From Marinoscillum sp. 108 (GTDB lineage: Bacteria; Bacteroidota; Bacteroidia; Cytophagales; Cyclobacteriaceae), in contig NZ_LR734819.1 of NCBI RefSeq assembly GCF_902506655.1, positions 62,001 through 126,000 of the forward strand: a stretch of 64,000 nt of DNA, given 5' to 3'. Positions 41,305 to 50,420 of the stretch are shown here, piece by piece. Made by a program: the position numbers and the translations under genes. A model generated the notes under the pieces. The model did no database searches, was not told the DNA's origin, and saw only the letters and a list, made by a program, of their open reading frames with translations. The stretch's first letter is position 1; the number at the start of each line of letters is the position of its first letter.

Positions 41305-42330
41305 ATGAATAAGCGCAAGATTTACTGGATGTGTCAGGTTGGTGGGTGGTCGTTTTACGGTTTCCTCCAGATTTTCCTTTATGCTACGGTGCAGCAGCTG
41401 GACATGACACAGATTTTGGGTGAAGTGGTTCAGGTGCTTTTTTACATTTTTTCCACTCACTTCCTGCGCTACATTGTCATTCATTTTGGTTGGCTCAATG
41501 ATCACTGGGTGAAGTTGATTCCGAGACTTCTGTTCGTAATTCTGATACTTAGTTTGATGAATTATGGCCTGTTATTGACCTATTCGTTTATAAGTGGTGA
41601 GCTTACCGGGCGTGATTTTTTGCCATTCACCATCCTGCTCAATGTGTTTGGGCCTATGATCATTTATTTCATTTGGGCCATGATCTACTTCACCTTCCAC
41701 TATTTCGAGCGGTATAACAAAGGGCTGAAGTATGAGGCGGCAGCCAAGGAGATAGAGCTCAGAAATCTAAGATCTCAGCTCAACCCACACTTTATTTTCA
41801 ACGCCCTGAATAGCATTCGAGCCCTGGTGGATGAGAATCCGGTCAAGTCAAAAAACGCCATCACGCAGCTCTCCAACATTTTGAGAAACTCCCTGACTGT
41901 GGACCGTCAGCGGCTGGTTACTTTCTCTGAAGAAATGGAAATGGTGAGAGATTACCTGGCACTGGAAACCATTCGCTATGAGGAGCGTTTAAGAATAGAA
42001 TTTAACATAGACCCCAAATCTACCGAATACCTTATCCCCCCTCTCATGGTTCAAACACTTGTAGAAAATGGTATCAAACACGGCATTTCTACATTGAAAA
42101 ACGGAGGCAAGGTGGAGATTTCTTCCAAAGTGGACAATGAAAACTTGTTTATTCAGATTAGAAATACCGGCCAATATCTGAACGGTGAAACAAAGAAGAA
42201 ATCCGGATTTGGACTTAACAATACCAAGAAAAGGCTGGAACTGATCTATGGCGATCAGGCCTCCTTCAGAATACTTAATGAGACCAAAAAAATAGTTTTA
42301 ACGGAGATAGTATTACCAAGGTCCCTATGA
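41305..42330 (+). CDS. LytS-type sensor histidine kinase
   Basis: 341 residues: four N-terminal transmembrane helices (about 10-150), coiled coil (KGLKYEAAAKEIELRNLRSQ), His_kinase domain with phospho-acceptor His in LNPHFIFNALNSI (about residue 161) and an HATPase with PPLMVQTLVENGIKHGI and SGFGLNNTKKRLELIYG. Its stop overlaps the ATG of the LytTR regulator (ATGA), so they form one two-component system. Signal unknown. Confidence 0.93.
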   Translation: MNKRKIYWMCQVGGWSFYGFLQIFLYATVQQLDMTQILGEVVQVLFYIFSTHFLRYIVIHFGWLNDHWVKLIPRLLFVILILSLMNYGLLLTYSFISGELTGRDFLPFTILLNVFGPMIIYFIWAMIYFTFHYFERYNKGLKYEAAAKEIELRNLRSQLNPHFIFNALNSIRALVDENPVKSKNAITQLSNILRNSLTVDRQRLVTFSEEMEMVRDYLALETIRYEERLRIEFNIDPKSTEYLIPPLMVQTLVENGIKHGISTLKNGGKVEISSKVDNENLFIQIRNTGQYLNGETKKKSGFGLNNTKKRLELIYGDQASFRILNETKKIVLTEIVLPRSL

Positions 42331-43049
42331 AAACACTCATTGTAGATGACGAAAGACTGGCCCGCAAAGAGCTGATGAGCCTGCTGGAACCGCATAAGAA
42401 AATTGATGTGGTGGGTGAAGCAACCGATGTGGACGATGCCATAGAAAAGATCAATGAACTCAATCCCGATCTCATTTTTCTGGACATTCAAATGCCGGGC
42501 AAGTCTGGCTTCGACCTGTTGGAGTCCCTGGATCATGTGCCGCGTGTGATTTTCACCACCGCTTACGATGAGTTTGCCCTAAAGGCCTTTGAGGTGAATG
42601 CCCTTGATTATTTATTGAAACCGGTGCAGCCTGAGCGGTTGGAGGAGGCCATTGCAAAGCTCCATGTAGAATCTGACAGGAACCTATCGCATGCTGATGC
42701 CGAGAAGAGGAGCCTTGGTAAAGATGATCAGGTCTTTGTGAAGGATGGAGACAAGTGCTGGTTTGTGAAACTGGCAGATGTCCGTCTATTTGAGTCAGAT
42801 GGCAATTATATCAAAGTGTATTTTGGCGGGAATAAACCAATGATTCACAAATCACTCAATGCGCTGGATGAGCGGCTGGATGACCGCACCTTTTTTAGAG
42901 CTAGTCGCAAGCATATCATCAATCTGGGCTGGGTAGAGAATATAGACACGTGGTTCAACGGAGGTCTGCTGGTTCAGCTCAAGGGAGGAGAAAAAATAGA
43001 AGTGAGTCGCAGACAGGCTGCCCGGTTTAAGGAGCGTATGAGTCTCTAG
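42327..43049 (+). CDS. LytTR-family response regulator
   Basis: 240 residues. Receiver MKTLIVDDERLARKEL with Asp53 (LIFLDIQMPGKSGFD), TTAYDEFALKAFEVNALDYL and Lys in LLKPVQ; LytTR DNA-binding domain (about 130-238: FVKDGDKCWFVKLADVRLFE, SRKHIINLGWVENI, VSRRQAARFKE). Encoded with and presumably phosphorylated by the preceding LytS-type kinase. LytTR regulators usually bind direct repeats about 21 bp apart. Confidence 0.93.
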   Translation: MKTLIVDDERLARKELMSLLEPHKKIDVVGEATDVDDAIEKINELNPDLIFLDIQMPGKSGFDLLESLDHVPRVIFTTAYDEFALKAFEVNALDYLLKPVQPERLEEAIAKLHVESDRNLSHADAEKRSLGKDDQVFVKDGDKCWFVKLADVRLFESDGNYIKVYFGGNKPMIHKSLNALDERLDDRTFFRASRKHIINLGWVENIDTWFNGGLLVQLKGGEKIEVSRRQAARFKERMSL

Positions 43050-43411
43050 TTTTTGATGACCTTCAGAAATTCTTTTTCCACACCCCAGTCCTTAGACAAT
43101 TTGATCATGGCGGTGGTTTCCATCTCGGTGACATAACCCTTCTGATGATTGTCTTCCCAGACATCCTTCAGGTGCTTGAGCTTTTCGGCATTGCTGCTCT
43201 CCGCAAGATTTTTGAAAAAGAAATCCCTGGATCGTTCAAATGCGGATAAGTAATCTTCAGAAATAAAGTGATCTGCCCATGCCAGCTCCTCCACGGCATC
43301 CAGTTCTTTGGCCGCAGCTTCCAGTATCAGTTTCTCATCATCATCCAGGCCATGGTAGTGCAGGATGAGTGACTTGAGTAGCATGACCGCTTTTTTGATT
43401 TCTTTTTCCAT
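43046..43411 (-). CDS. Helical protein of unknown function
   Basis: 121 residues, all-helical, charged, no signal (MEKEIKKAVMLLKSLILHYH, WADHFISEDYLSAFERSRDF, DWGVEKEFLKVIKN). Its 3' end overlaps the LytTR gene convergently by 4 nt. hemW lies 33 bp upstream on the same strand, so the two may be co-transcribed. Family not recognised. Confidence 0.6.
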   Translation of the reverse strand: MEKEIKKAVMLLKSLILHYHGLDDDEKLILEAAAKELDAVEELAWADHFISEDYLSAFERSRDFFFKNLAESSNAEKLKHLKDVWEDNHQKGYVTEMETTAMIKLSKDWGVEKEFLKVIKN

Positions 43412-43444
43412 AAGGGTGAATCCAAAGCTAAAAGTAGGGATATT

Positions 43445-44596
43445 CTACTCATCATAAAACAGTCGCCATGAGATTTCGTCTGCCAGCATAAAACCTTTGG
43501 AGGTAAGCGCAAAGGTTTCTCCATCCCATTTCACCAATTCTCTTTTCTGATAGTCCTGTACCTGACTTTCATTGTCACTCACAAAATCTCGCTGGAAGAG
43601 TCTCCGGAATTTCGGCAAATTGATACCTTTTTGGGTACGCAGGTGCGTAAAGAGGTATTCGTTGATTTGATTAATTGGGGTAAGTTTTTCGATGGTGATC
43701 GGGAGCTGACCTTTCTGTATCTGGTTTAGGTATTTTGCGTTGTGGCTTACGTTAAATGACCGGGAGCTTCCATCATATGAATGCGCCCCCGGCCCAACAC
43801 CCAGGTAGGTTTGATCATCCCAGTAAGAGGAGTTATGTCGGGAGTGTTTGCCTGCTTTAGCAAAGTTGGACACTTCATAGTGTTCATATCCATGCTGCGT
43901 CAGTGTGTCAATGGCCATTTGGTATTGCTGCGCTGAAATCTCCTCCTTTACTTCTTTTAGTTGCCCTTTTTTGGCCCGGTGCCCAAAAACTGTTTTTTCT
44001 TCGATGGTGAGTCCATAAAGTGAAATGTGTGATAAATCATACGCGAGAATTTTCTCAAGATCCCGCTGCCAATAGCTGGTGTCCGCAGGAGGGATGGCAT
44101 AGATCAGGTCTGCCGAGATATTATCAAATCCAGCTGATGTAGCGGCGCTCAGACATTCTTCCGCTTCTGCACTTGTATGGGCACGGTTGATAAATTTGAG
44201 GCGTTCATCATCAAAAGTTTGGATACCAATGCTCAGTCGGTTGATTCCCAAAGTCCGCATGTCCTGTAACTTGTCGCCGGTCAGGTCGTCAGGGTTGGCT
44301 TCCAGGGTGATCTCCGCATCTTCGATGACCTCATAGGTGGAGTGGATGCTTCTCAACAATCGATCCAGCTCCAGAGCGGACAGCATGGATGGAGTGCCCC
44401 CACCAAAGTAAATAGAGGAAATGGGTGATCCGCCGAGCTCTTCTTTTCTCAGGACAAGTTCTCTTTCAATGGCATCCACCATTTCCGACTTCCTGGAAGT
44501 GTTGGTGCTAAAGTGAAAGTCACAGTAATGGCATGCTTGCTTGCAAAATGGGATATGGAGATAGATTCCTGCCAATGTCTTTGAGTTATCTTGCAA
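43445..44596 (-). CDS. hemW: HemW-like radical SAM protein
   Basis: 383 residues. Radical SAM [4Fe-4S] cluster cysteines 18, 22 and 25 in YLHIPFCKQACHYCDFHFS; IYFGGGTPSML; NPDDLTGDKLQDMRTLGINR; LSIGIQTFDD; HISLYGLTIEEKTVFG; HSRHNSSYWDDQTYLGVGPG; C-terminal HemN-like winged domain. HemW is a haem-chaperone-type protein often misannotated as coproporphyrinogen III oxidase. It is divergent from the next gene with only 11 bp between starts. Confidence 0.92.
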   Translation of the reverse strand: MQDNSKTLAGIYLHIPFCKQACHYCDFHFSTNTSRKSEMVDAIERELVLRKEELGGSPISSIYFGGGTPSMLSALELDRLLRSIHSTYEVIEDAEITLEANPDDLTGDKLQDMRTLGINRLSIGIQTFDDERLKFINRAHTSAEAEECLSAATSAGFDNISADLIYAIPPADTSYWQRDLEKILAYDLSHISLYGLTIEEKTVFGHRAKKGQLKEVKEEISAQQYQMAIDTLTQHGYEHYEVSNFAKAGKHSRHNSSYWDDQTYLGVGPGAHSYDGSSRSFNVSHNAKYLNQIQKGQLPITIEKLTPINQINEYLFTHLRTQKGINLPKFRRLFQRDFVSDNESQVQDYQKRELVKWDGETFALTSKGFMLADEISWRLFYDE

Positions 44597-44607
44597 AGGT
44601 ATAGGCT

Positions 44608-46275
44608 ATGGCGCAGCTCTTTTGTATGATACGTGTTTTATGCTTTGGGATGATTCTCCTGTGCGCCCACCTGGGTGCAGCGCAGCGGGTGACAGTTTAT
44701 CTGGATGGTCAGCCTACCACTGAGGTGCCCGGCATGGATTCCGTGGAGGTCTCCAGGTTTGTCAACCTTTATTTGTTGAGGTTATGGAATCAGGGTTTTG
44801 TCTTCAGCGGATTGGATTCAGTGTTTTCAGATCGGATTTATTTTCATGCAGGTGAAAAATACCGAAATGAAATTGATCAGTTGGCGGTTTATGATGCTGA
44901 ACAGGATACGTTTCAGCTCTGGAAACCCAAAAAACAGTCATTTCAATCTGCTGTTCAGAAACAGCTGACCACATATGCAGACAAGGGTCATCCCTTTGTG
45001 AGGATCACCTGGGATTCTGTACAGGTGAAAGACGATATGGCGAAGGGGTTTTTGCGCATAATTCCGGGACCCTTGGTGGTTTACGATTCTATGGTGCTTC
45101 TTGGGGAGGTGCAGAAGGGCCGGGCGTTTCTTCAGACCGCACTTCATTTGGAGGTAGACAAACCATTCAGCGAACGCACCTTTCAAAATCTACCGAAGAG
45201 CATAGCCAGACTGCAGTACTTAGAAATGAAGCGGCCTCCGGATGTGGCCTTCGAGCATGGCAAGGCCACCGTTTTTCTGGACCTGGACAAGCGAAAAAGT
45301 AGTTCTTTCGAGGGGGTGGTTGGGCTGCTGCCGGGTCAGTCTGCCGGCAATGGAGTAATGGTCACCGGGTTTCTAGATTTGCAGCTGGCCAACCTTTTCC
45401 AATCCGGCAAGCGGTTTTTATTCACCTGGAATCGGTTCGCGGACGAATCTCAATCACTCGATTTGGGATACTATCACCCCTTCTTCCTTAGCTCCAAACT
45501 GTTTTTGGATGTCGATTTTCATTTGTTAAAACAAGACACCACTTTTCTCACCCAGTCCTGGAACCTGACCAGCGGAACCAATATTGGTCCTATGTCCGAG
45601 GTGTTTTTCGGATACGAACATGTCAGCGGAACGCTGATCAGCCCCGATGAGTCAAACATCAGCGACAATCTTGCGGATTTTACTTCAAGCCAGTACATGA
45701 TTGGTTTGCGAGATGTGCTTTATGGACAGGAGATGGGGATGAAAAGCCCTTTCAGATATCAGGTACGATTGGTTTTAGGAGAGAAGAACATCTCCAAAAA
45801 TCCATCTATCGACAAAGGCGCATATGATACCCTGCACAGGCAAACAAGCATGCTGCGTGTCACTGCCGGAGCCAAATACCTGATCAGGTTGAAAAAACGA
45901 ACAGCATTACATCATCACTGTGAGGGCCAACTATTGGTTAATGATCAGATTTTGACAAATGAACTAGCCCGGATAGGCGGATTGAAAACACTGCGCGGGT
46001 TCAATGAGAATTTCTTTTATGCTAGCAATTATGCCCTTAGCAGGCTCGAGATCAGGCAATACTTTGAAGAATATTCTCATTTCATGCTTTTCTATGATCA
46101 ACTTTTGATGGAGCATCGTGGAGTAGTAAGCTATCCGCGTGGATTCGGAGCAGGATTATCGCTGGATACTTCCAATGGCTTGTTTACTTTTGCCCTGGCC
46201 ATGGGGATGTCTAGACAAATACCAGCTGATCCGGCCAATATCAAAATCCACATAGGATACACATCCAAATTTTAA
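44608..46275 (+). CDS. Omp85-like outer-membrane barrel protein
   Basis: 555 residues. Signal peptide (MILLCAHLGAAQ), a periplasmic POTRA-like region to about residue 230 (FQSAVQKQLTTYADKGHPFV; RTFQNLPKSIARLQYLEMKR), then a beta barrel with the Omp85 signature-like LKTLRGFNENFFYASNYALS (LRGF where BamA/TamA have VRGF/Y) and ending HIGYTSKF with a C-terminal Phe. It is a relative of TamA/BamA of unknown function. It abuts the DUF4271 gene (0-bp gap), suggesting a joint operon. Confidence 0.78.
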   Translation: MAQLFCMIRVLCFGMILLCAHLGAAQRVTVYLDGQPTTEVPGMDSVEVSRFVNLYLLRLWNQGFVFSGLDSVFSDRIYFHAGEKYRNEIDQLAVYDAEQDTFQLWKPKKQSFQSAVQKQLTTYADKGHPFVRITWDSVQVKDDMAKGFLRIIPGPLVVYDSMVLLGEVQKGRAFLQTALHLEVDKPFSERTFQNLPKSIARLQYLEMKRPPDVAFEHGKATVFLDLDKRKSSSFEGVVGLLPGQSAGNGVMVTGFLDLQLANLFQSGKRFLFTWNRFADESQSLDLGYYHPFFLSSKLFLDVDFHLLKQDTTFLTQSWNLTSGTNIGPMSEVFFGYEHVSGTLISPDESNISDNLADFTSSQYMIGLRDVLYGQEMGMKSPFRYQVRLVLGEKNISKNPSIDKGAYDTLHRQTSMLRVTAGAKYLIRLKKRTALHHHCEGQLLVNDQILTNELARIGGLKTLRGFNENFFYASNYALSRLEIRQYFEEYSHFMLFYDQLLMEHRGVVSYPRGFGAGLSLDTSNGLFTFALAMGMSRQIPADPANIKIHIGYTSKF

Positions 46276-47358
46276 ATGAGAGCACTTTTCTTTGTTTTTT
46301 CCTTTTTCATTACAATGAGCGTGTTCTCTATGGCAGATACATTGGTGATGAGGGACCTGGCGGTGGCGTGGAGAACATTTGACGGCAAGGGCGCAGTTTC
46401 CGAATATGTAAAGCATGAGAATGACATAGTTTTTTTTGAACTTCCTAAAGGTTCGGACTCAGAGAAATTGTTAATTGGATCCGATGAGCCTGTGGACATT
46501 TGGATGAATGAGCGTCTGGTAAAACACAATTTCTCTGGACTGGTTACCTACACTCCTGACTCCCTGGTGGTGACTTTTGGCTCCCCCATCAGAGTTACTA
46601 TTTATCAGAAAGGAGGAATTGGAAAGACCCTGGTAACGCAAATGGCTGAAATAAGGACTGGAAAGGGCGCAGTGGATCCGTTGCATCCTCGTTTGGAAGG
46701 GTTTGAGCACAATGCCTACCTGATAATACTTACCATCCTGGTTTTGTTTACTGGAGTGTATCGCAGGTTATTCCCGATTTCTTTTAGTCATTCTTTCCAA
46801 ACACCACTCACTTTTAAGATGAGGAGTCTTTCTGCCGAGGAATCTTATATGAGCTTCGGTAGTATTGACAATCTTTTCACGGGGTTATATTTCAGCGGAT
46901 TGGTGTCGGCGTTCTTTTCCTATTCCGGAGTTTATCCCTTTCGGGAGGCGCCAGTTTCTCTGGCAGGCTCCCTGTGGACATGGCTGTTTTCTACATTATT
47001 GGTGTTTGCGTTTGTTCTTTTGAAGTACGGTTGGTCCAGGCTATTAAGCCTTATTTTTGATTTTAAAGGCGTGTCAAATATTCATTCTCAGGACTTTGTG
47101 AGTCTATTTATCCTGGTAATGGCCGTATGTCTGGGGATTTCTGCTATAGATTTTACCCTGTTTGATTTTGTCTCTCAAACCTTGAAAAGTGGTGCAATCC
47201 TATTGTTGGTATTGGCTGTCATCTTTTATCAGCTTTGGATATATTTCAAGTTTGATAAATATCATTCGCATAGAAAACTAATGATAATTGTCTACCTTTG
47301 CACCACCGAATTCTTGCCCGGTTTTCTAATCATTTATTGGTTAGTCAAATTGCAATAG
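46276..47358 (+). CDS. DUF4271-type membrane protein
   Basis: 360 residues: signal sequence, a beta-rich periplasmic N-terminal domain (about 20-135), then five or six transmembrane helices (from YLIILTILVLFTGVYRRLFP). C-terminal membrane part fits DUF4271, which in Bacteroidota commonly sits next to hemD, as here. Function unknown. It follows the Omp85-like gene directly. Confidence 0.78.
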   Translation: MRALFFVFSFFITMSVFSMADTLVMRDLAVAWRTFDGKGAVSEYVKHENDIVFFELPKGSDSEKLLIGSDEPVDIWMNERLVKHNFSGLVTYTPDSLVVTFGSPIRVTIYQKGGIGKTLVTQMAEIRTGKGAVDPLHPRLEGFEHNAYLIILTILVLFTGVYRRLFPISFSHSFQTPLTFKMRSLSAEESYMSFGSIDNLFTGLYFSGLVSAFFSYSGVYPFREAPVSLAGSLWTWLFSTLLVFAFVLLKYGWSRLLSLIFDFKGVSNIHSQDFVSLFILVMAVCLGISAIDFTLFDFVSQTLKSGAILLLVLAVIFYQLWIYFKFDKYHSHRKLMIIVYLCTTEFLPGFLIIYWLVKLQ

Positions 47359-47387
47359 ACAGATATACTTAATTGTATTTGATAGGA

Positions 47388-48173
47388 ATGAGTGAAGAAT
47401 TGTTAGTTACAGACAAAGAAAGGCTCAACAGGGTATCGTCGATACTCGTTTCACAGCCTGAACCCACAGACCAAAATTCACCTTACCAGAAGCTCGCTGA
47501 AAAGTACGACCTCAAGATTGATTTTAGACAATTTATTGAGATCGATCCGGTAGATGCTAAGGAGTTTAGAAAGCAGAAGGTTAATATTCTCGACCACACG
47601 GCCGTGATTTTTACCAGCAGAAATGCGGTGGATCACTTTTTCAGGCTGGCGGCTGAAAATAAGGTGGAAATTCCTACGGATATGAAATACTTCTGTATTT
47701 CGGAGCAAACTGCAAACTATCTGCAGAAGTACATCGTCATCAGAAAGCGCAAAATTTTCACTGGTGAGCGGACCGCTCAGGACCTGCTGGAGGTGATGAA
47801 AAAGCACAAAAAGGAGAAATTCATATTCCCTTGCTCAGACATCAGAAAAGATGATATTCCTGATTTTATGGAAAAGAATGGTTACGACTTTTCGGAAGTG
47901 ATCATATACAGAACCGTGGCGAGTGATTTGTCTGACTTGTCTGATATCTTCTACGATATTATCGCATTTTTTAGCCCTTCGGGGATCAAATCACTTTTTG
48001 ATAATTTCCCGAATTTCAAACAAAACAAAACGAGGATTGCGGCCTTTGGCCCTACAACGGCAAAAGCGGTTCGTGATGCTGGTTTGATTTTGGACATTCA
48101 GGCCCCACTACCCAATGCACCTTCTATGACCGGTGCCCTGGAGCTCTACATAAAAAAAGCCAATAATCTTTAG
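47388..48173 (+). CDS. hemD: Uroporphyrinogen-III synthase
   Basis: 261 residues from ATG 47388 (a TTG at 47373 is also in frame). Two-domain HEM4 fold: SILVSQPEPTDQNSPYQKLA, IFTSRNAVDHFFRLAAEN, KFIFPCSDIRKDDIPDFMEK, FFSPSGIKSLFDNFPNF and IAAFGPTTAKAVRDAGL. It cyclises hydroxymethylbilane to uroporphyrinogen III in tetrapyrrole synthesis. The sequence is divergent, as usual for HemD, but these blocks are diagnostic. It follows the DUF4271 gene. Confidence 0.9.
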   Translation: MSEELLVTDKERLNRVSSILVSQPEPTDQNSPYQKLAEKYDLKIDFRQFIEIDPVDAKEFRKQKVNILDHTAVIFTSRNAVDHFFRLAAENKVEIPTDMKYFCISEQTANYLQKYIVIRKRKIFTGERTAQDLLEVMKKHKKEKFIFPCSDIRKDDIPDFMEKNGYDFSEVIIYRTVASDLSDLSDIFYDIIAFFSPSGIKSLFDNFPNFKQNKTRIAAFGPTTAKAVRDAGLILDIQAPLPNAPSMTGALELYIKKANNL

Positions 48174-48192
48174 CAAAGCCTTAAAATAGGGG

Positions 48193-48200
48193 TATTTTTG
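48193..48200 (+). promoter_or_regulatory. -7 box upstream of the porP/sprF-like gene
   Basis: TATTTTTG matches TAnnTTTG, about 30 bp before the ATG at 48231. No TTG at the expected distance. Confidence 0.35.
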
Positions 48201-48230
48201 TTTGAAGCGTTATTAGTGTAAAATACCTTT

Positions 48231-49187
48231 ATGAAAAAGTGGTGGCTGCTAGGCATATTAGTACTCGGCTTTTTTCTCGGCCGTGCCCAAAGTAATTTTT
48301 TCTTTGGTCACTATATGTTTAACCCGTCTTACCTCAATCCGGGTTGGAGTGGCAGTGAGCAGCAGGCATTTGTGGCGTTTCAGCACCGGAGCCAGTGGGT
48401 AGGTTATTCCAGTAGTTTTGATGGTTCTGGAGGAGCACCGAATACTCAAATGCTAACCGGAATAGTCCCCATCAGGGGCTTTGTTATTTCCTCCATAGGC
48501 ATCAATATCTCCAATGACAACCTGGGGCCTCAGTCCAATTTTCAGGTGCAACTTCCGCTTACCTATACCCTTGAGCTTAGAAAAGGGCAGTTACATCTGG
48601 GTGCGGCACCTGGGGTATTTTCACAGACACAAAAATTTAATCAACTACGGCCCAACGAACCTGATGATCCCCTGATTCAGGGAGGGAACGAGGTTCAGAC
48701 AAAATTTAACCTGTCTGCCGGATTGTTCTATTCGTCAAATGATGGCTGGTTCATAGGACTAGGTGCCGTGAACCTTATGCGTCCGGGTTTCGATTTTGGT
48801 CAGGAAGGCCTGAGTAACAAACAAGAGCTTTCCATAGCAATGCATGGTGGATACTCTTTCAAGATTAATGATGATTTGAAGATAGCCCCCACTGCCCTCA
48901 TTCGCTCCAATCTGACCAACGTTACTTTTGATCTGGGTGGAATCGTTACCCTGAGAGACAAAATGTGGGGCGGCCTTTCTTACCGAAGAGACGAGTCGGC
49001 AATAATTTATTTGGGATATGGTTTATTGGAAGACAACAGATTGAAAGTTGGATACTCTTTCGATTTCGTTTTTCAAAACCAGGCCGCAAAGGCCCCTACC
49101 TCCCACGAGATATTTATCAGGTATGATCTTCCTGACGTTGTTTTTGGCGGAAGGAAAACGGTAAAAACCCCTCGCTTTACTTTTTAG
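48231..49187 (+). CDS. PorP/SprF-family type IX secretion outer-membrane protein
   Basis: 318 residues, signal peptide ending GRAQS. Characteristic start FGHYMFNPSYLNPGWSGSEQ (N-terminal PorP/SprF repeat) and beta-barrel with INISNDNLGPQSNFQVQLPL, YSFKINDDLKIAPTALIRSN, and C-terminal FIRYDLPDVVFGGRKTVKTP. PorP/SprF proteins anchor T9SS substrates or stabilise the complex. It lies directly upstream of gldK-N as in the porP-porK-L-M-N order of Porphyromonas. Confidence 0.9.
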   Translation: MKKWWLLGILVLGFFLGRAQSNFFFGHYMFNPSYLNPGWSGSEQQAFVAFQHRSQWVGYSSSFDGSGGAPNTQMLTGIVPIRGFVISSIGINISNDNLGPQSNFQVQLPLTYTLELRKGQLHLGAAPGVFSQTQKFNQLRPNEPDDPLIQGGNEVQTKFNLSAGLFYSSNDGWFIGLGAVNLMRPGFDFGQEGLSNKQELSIAMHGGYSFKINDDLKIAPTALIRSNLTNVTFDLGGIVTLRDKMWGGLSYRRDESAIIYLGYGLLEDNRLKVGYSFDFVFQNQAAKAPTSHEIFIRYDLPDVVFGGRKTVKTPRFTF

Positions 49188-49299
49188 AAAGTATCGATAA
49201 GGTTTGATTGTTAGTCGAATTTTGGGGAGAATTGATGTTAAAACTTGTATTAAAACAGGATAAGGTTATATATTTAGGCTGACTAAGTGACAATAATTT

Positions 49300-49329
49300 T
49301 TGTTAAAGTTTGTTTATTTTACATACTTG
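49300..49329 (+). promoter_or_regulatory. Promoter of gldKLMN
   Basis: -33 TTG (49300-49302), 19-nt spacer, -7 CATACTTG (49322-49329), and ATG at 49349. The -7 box departs from consensus. Confidence 0.5.
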
Positions 49330-49348
49330 CAAGTTCAAATAAGGTGTT

Positions 49349-50383
49349 ATGAATAATATGCGTGTTATAAAGTTTTCTACTTTAGCCGTACTAGCTCTTG
49401 GTGTTTTGCTACAAAGCTGTGGTCTTTTTGGTGGAGGATCTACAGACAGAGGAGAGCTTGTCGGGGTGTTAGATCGGCAGGGCTGGGAGATGACCCGGCC
49501 GTTCGGTATGGTGGCAGTACCTTCCGGTACTTTTCACATGGGCCAGGCAGATGAAGATGTCGCGGCTACTCAAATCAATTTTAATAAACAGGTGACTATT
49601 GGTGCGTTCTTTATGGATGATACTGAGATCACTAACAATGAGTATCGTCAGTTTACTCAGGCCATTACTGAGGGATCTGAGGTGGATTTACCTGCGGGCT
49701 ATTCCATCGCAGACCTGATGCCAGATACGACAGTATGGACCTCAGATTTCACCCATCACATGGGAGATCCGCTGGTTGTATATTACTGGTCGCATCCAGC
49801 TTTTGATGACTACCCTGTAGTGGGTGTTGATTGGAATGCAGCTCAGTATTTCTGCGTTTGGAGAACTCAACACTTAAATGAATACAGACAGAGTCTAGGA
49901 ATGCCCGTTATGCCGGCTTTCCGTCTGCCATCTGAGGCGGAGTGGGAATATGCTGCCAGAGGAGGAAGAGACATGGCGAAGTATCCATGGGGAAATCCTT
50001 ACGTGAGAAATCAGAAAGGATGTCTGTTGGCTAACTTCAAGCCAGGGAGAGGAAATTATTTTGACGATGGTTTTGCTTACACTTCTCCTATCAATACATA
50101 TTTTTCCAATGACTATGGTCTGTATGACATGTCAGGAAACGTAGCTGAGTGGTGCGAGGATGCCTATAATCCATCGGCTATGCCATTGGTTTGGGATTTG
50201 AACCCTACCTATTATGACGAAAGAATAGATTTTAAAATTGTCCGCGGTGGTTCATGGAAGGATATAGCTTACTACCTTGAAACAGGAACAAGATCATTTG
50301 AGCACAGAGACACAGCCAGATCCTCTATTGGGTTTAGATGTGCAATGACTTATCTTGGTAGGTCTTCTGGATATGAATTTTAA
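49349..50383 (+). CDS. gldK: Gliding motility/T9SS lipoprotein GldK
   Basis: 344 residues; lipobox Cys24 (VLLQSCGLF). Sulfatase-modifying-factor (FGE) fold: PFGMVAVPSGTFHMGQADED, MDDTEITNNEYRQFTQ, DYPVVGVDWNAAQYFC, RLPSEAEWEYAARGGR, LYDMSGNVAEWCEDAY and IVRGGSWKD. GldK forms, with GldN, the outer-membrane-associated ring of the T9SS/gliding machinery. It leads a gldK-L-M-N operon. Confidence 0.95.
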   Translation: MNNMRVIKFSTLAVLALGVLLQSCGLFGGGSTDRGELVGVLDRQGWEMTRPFGMVAVPSGTFHMGQADEDVAATQINFNKQVTIGAFFMDDTEITNNEYRQFTQAITEGSEVDLPAGYSIADLMPDTTVWTSDFTHHMGDPLVVYYWSHPAFDDYPVVGVDWNAAQYFCVWRTQHLNEYRQSLGMPVMPAFRLPSEAEWEYAARGGRDMAKYPWGNPYVRNQKGCLLANFKPGRGNYFDDGFAYTSPINTYFSNDYGLYDMSGNVAEWCEDAYNPSAMPLVWDLNPTYYDERIDFKIVRGGSWKDIAYYLETGTRSFEHRDTARSSIGFRCAMTYLGRSSGYEF

Positions 50384-50420
50384 ACTTGATAAAAATTACT
50401 AACCTAAATATTTCAACAAA

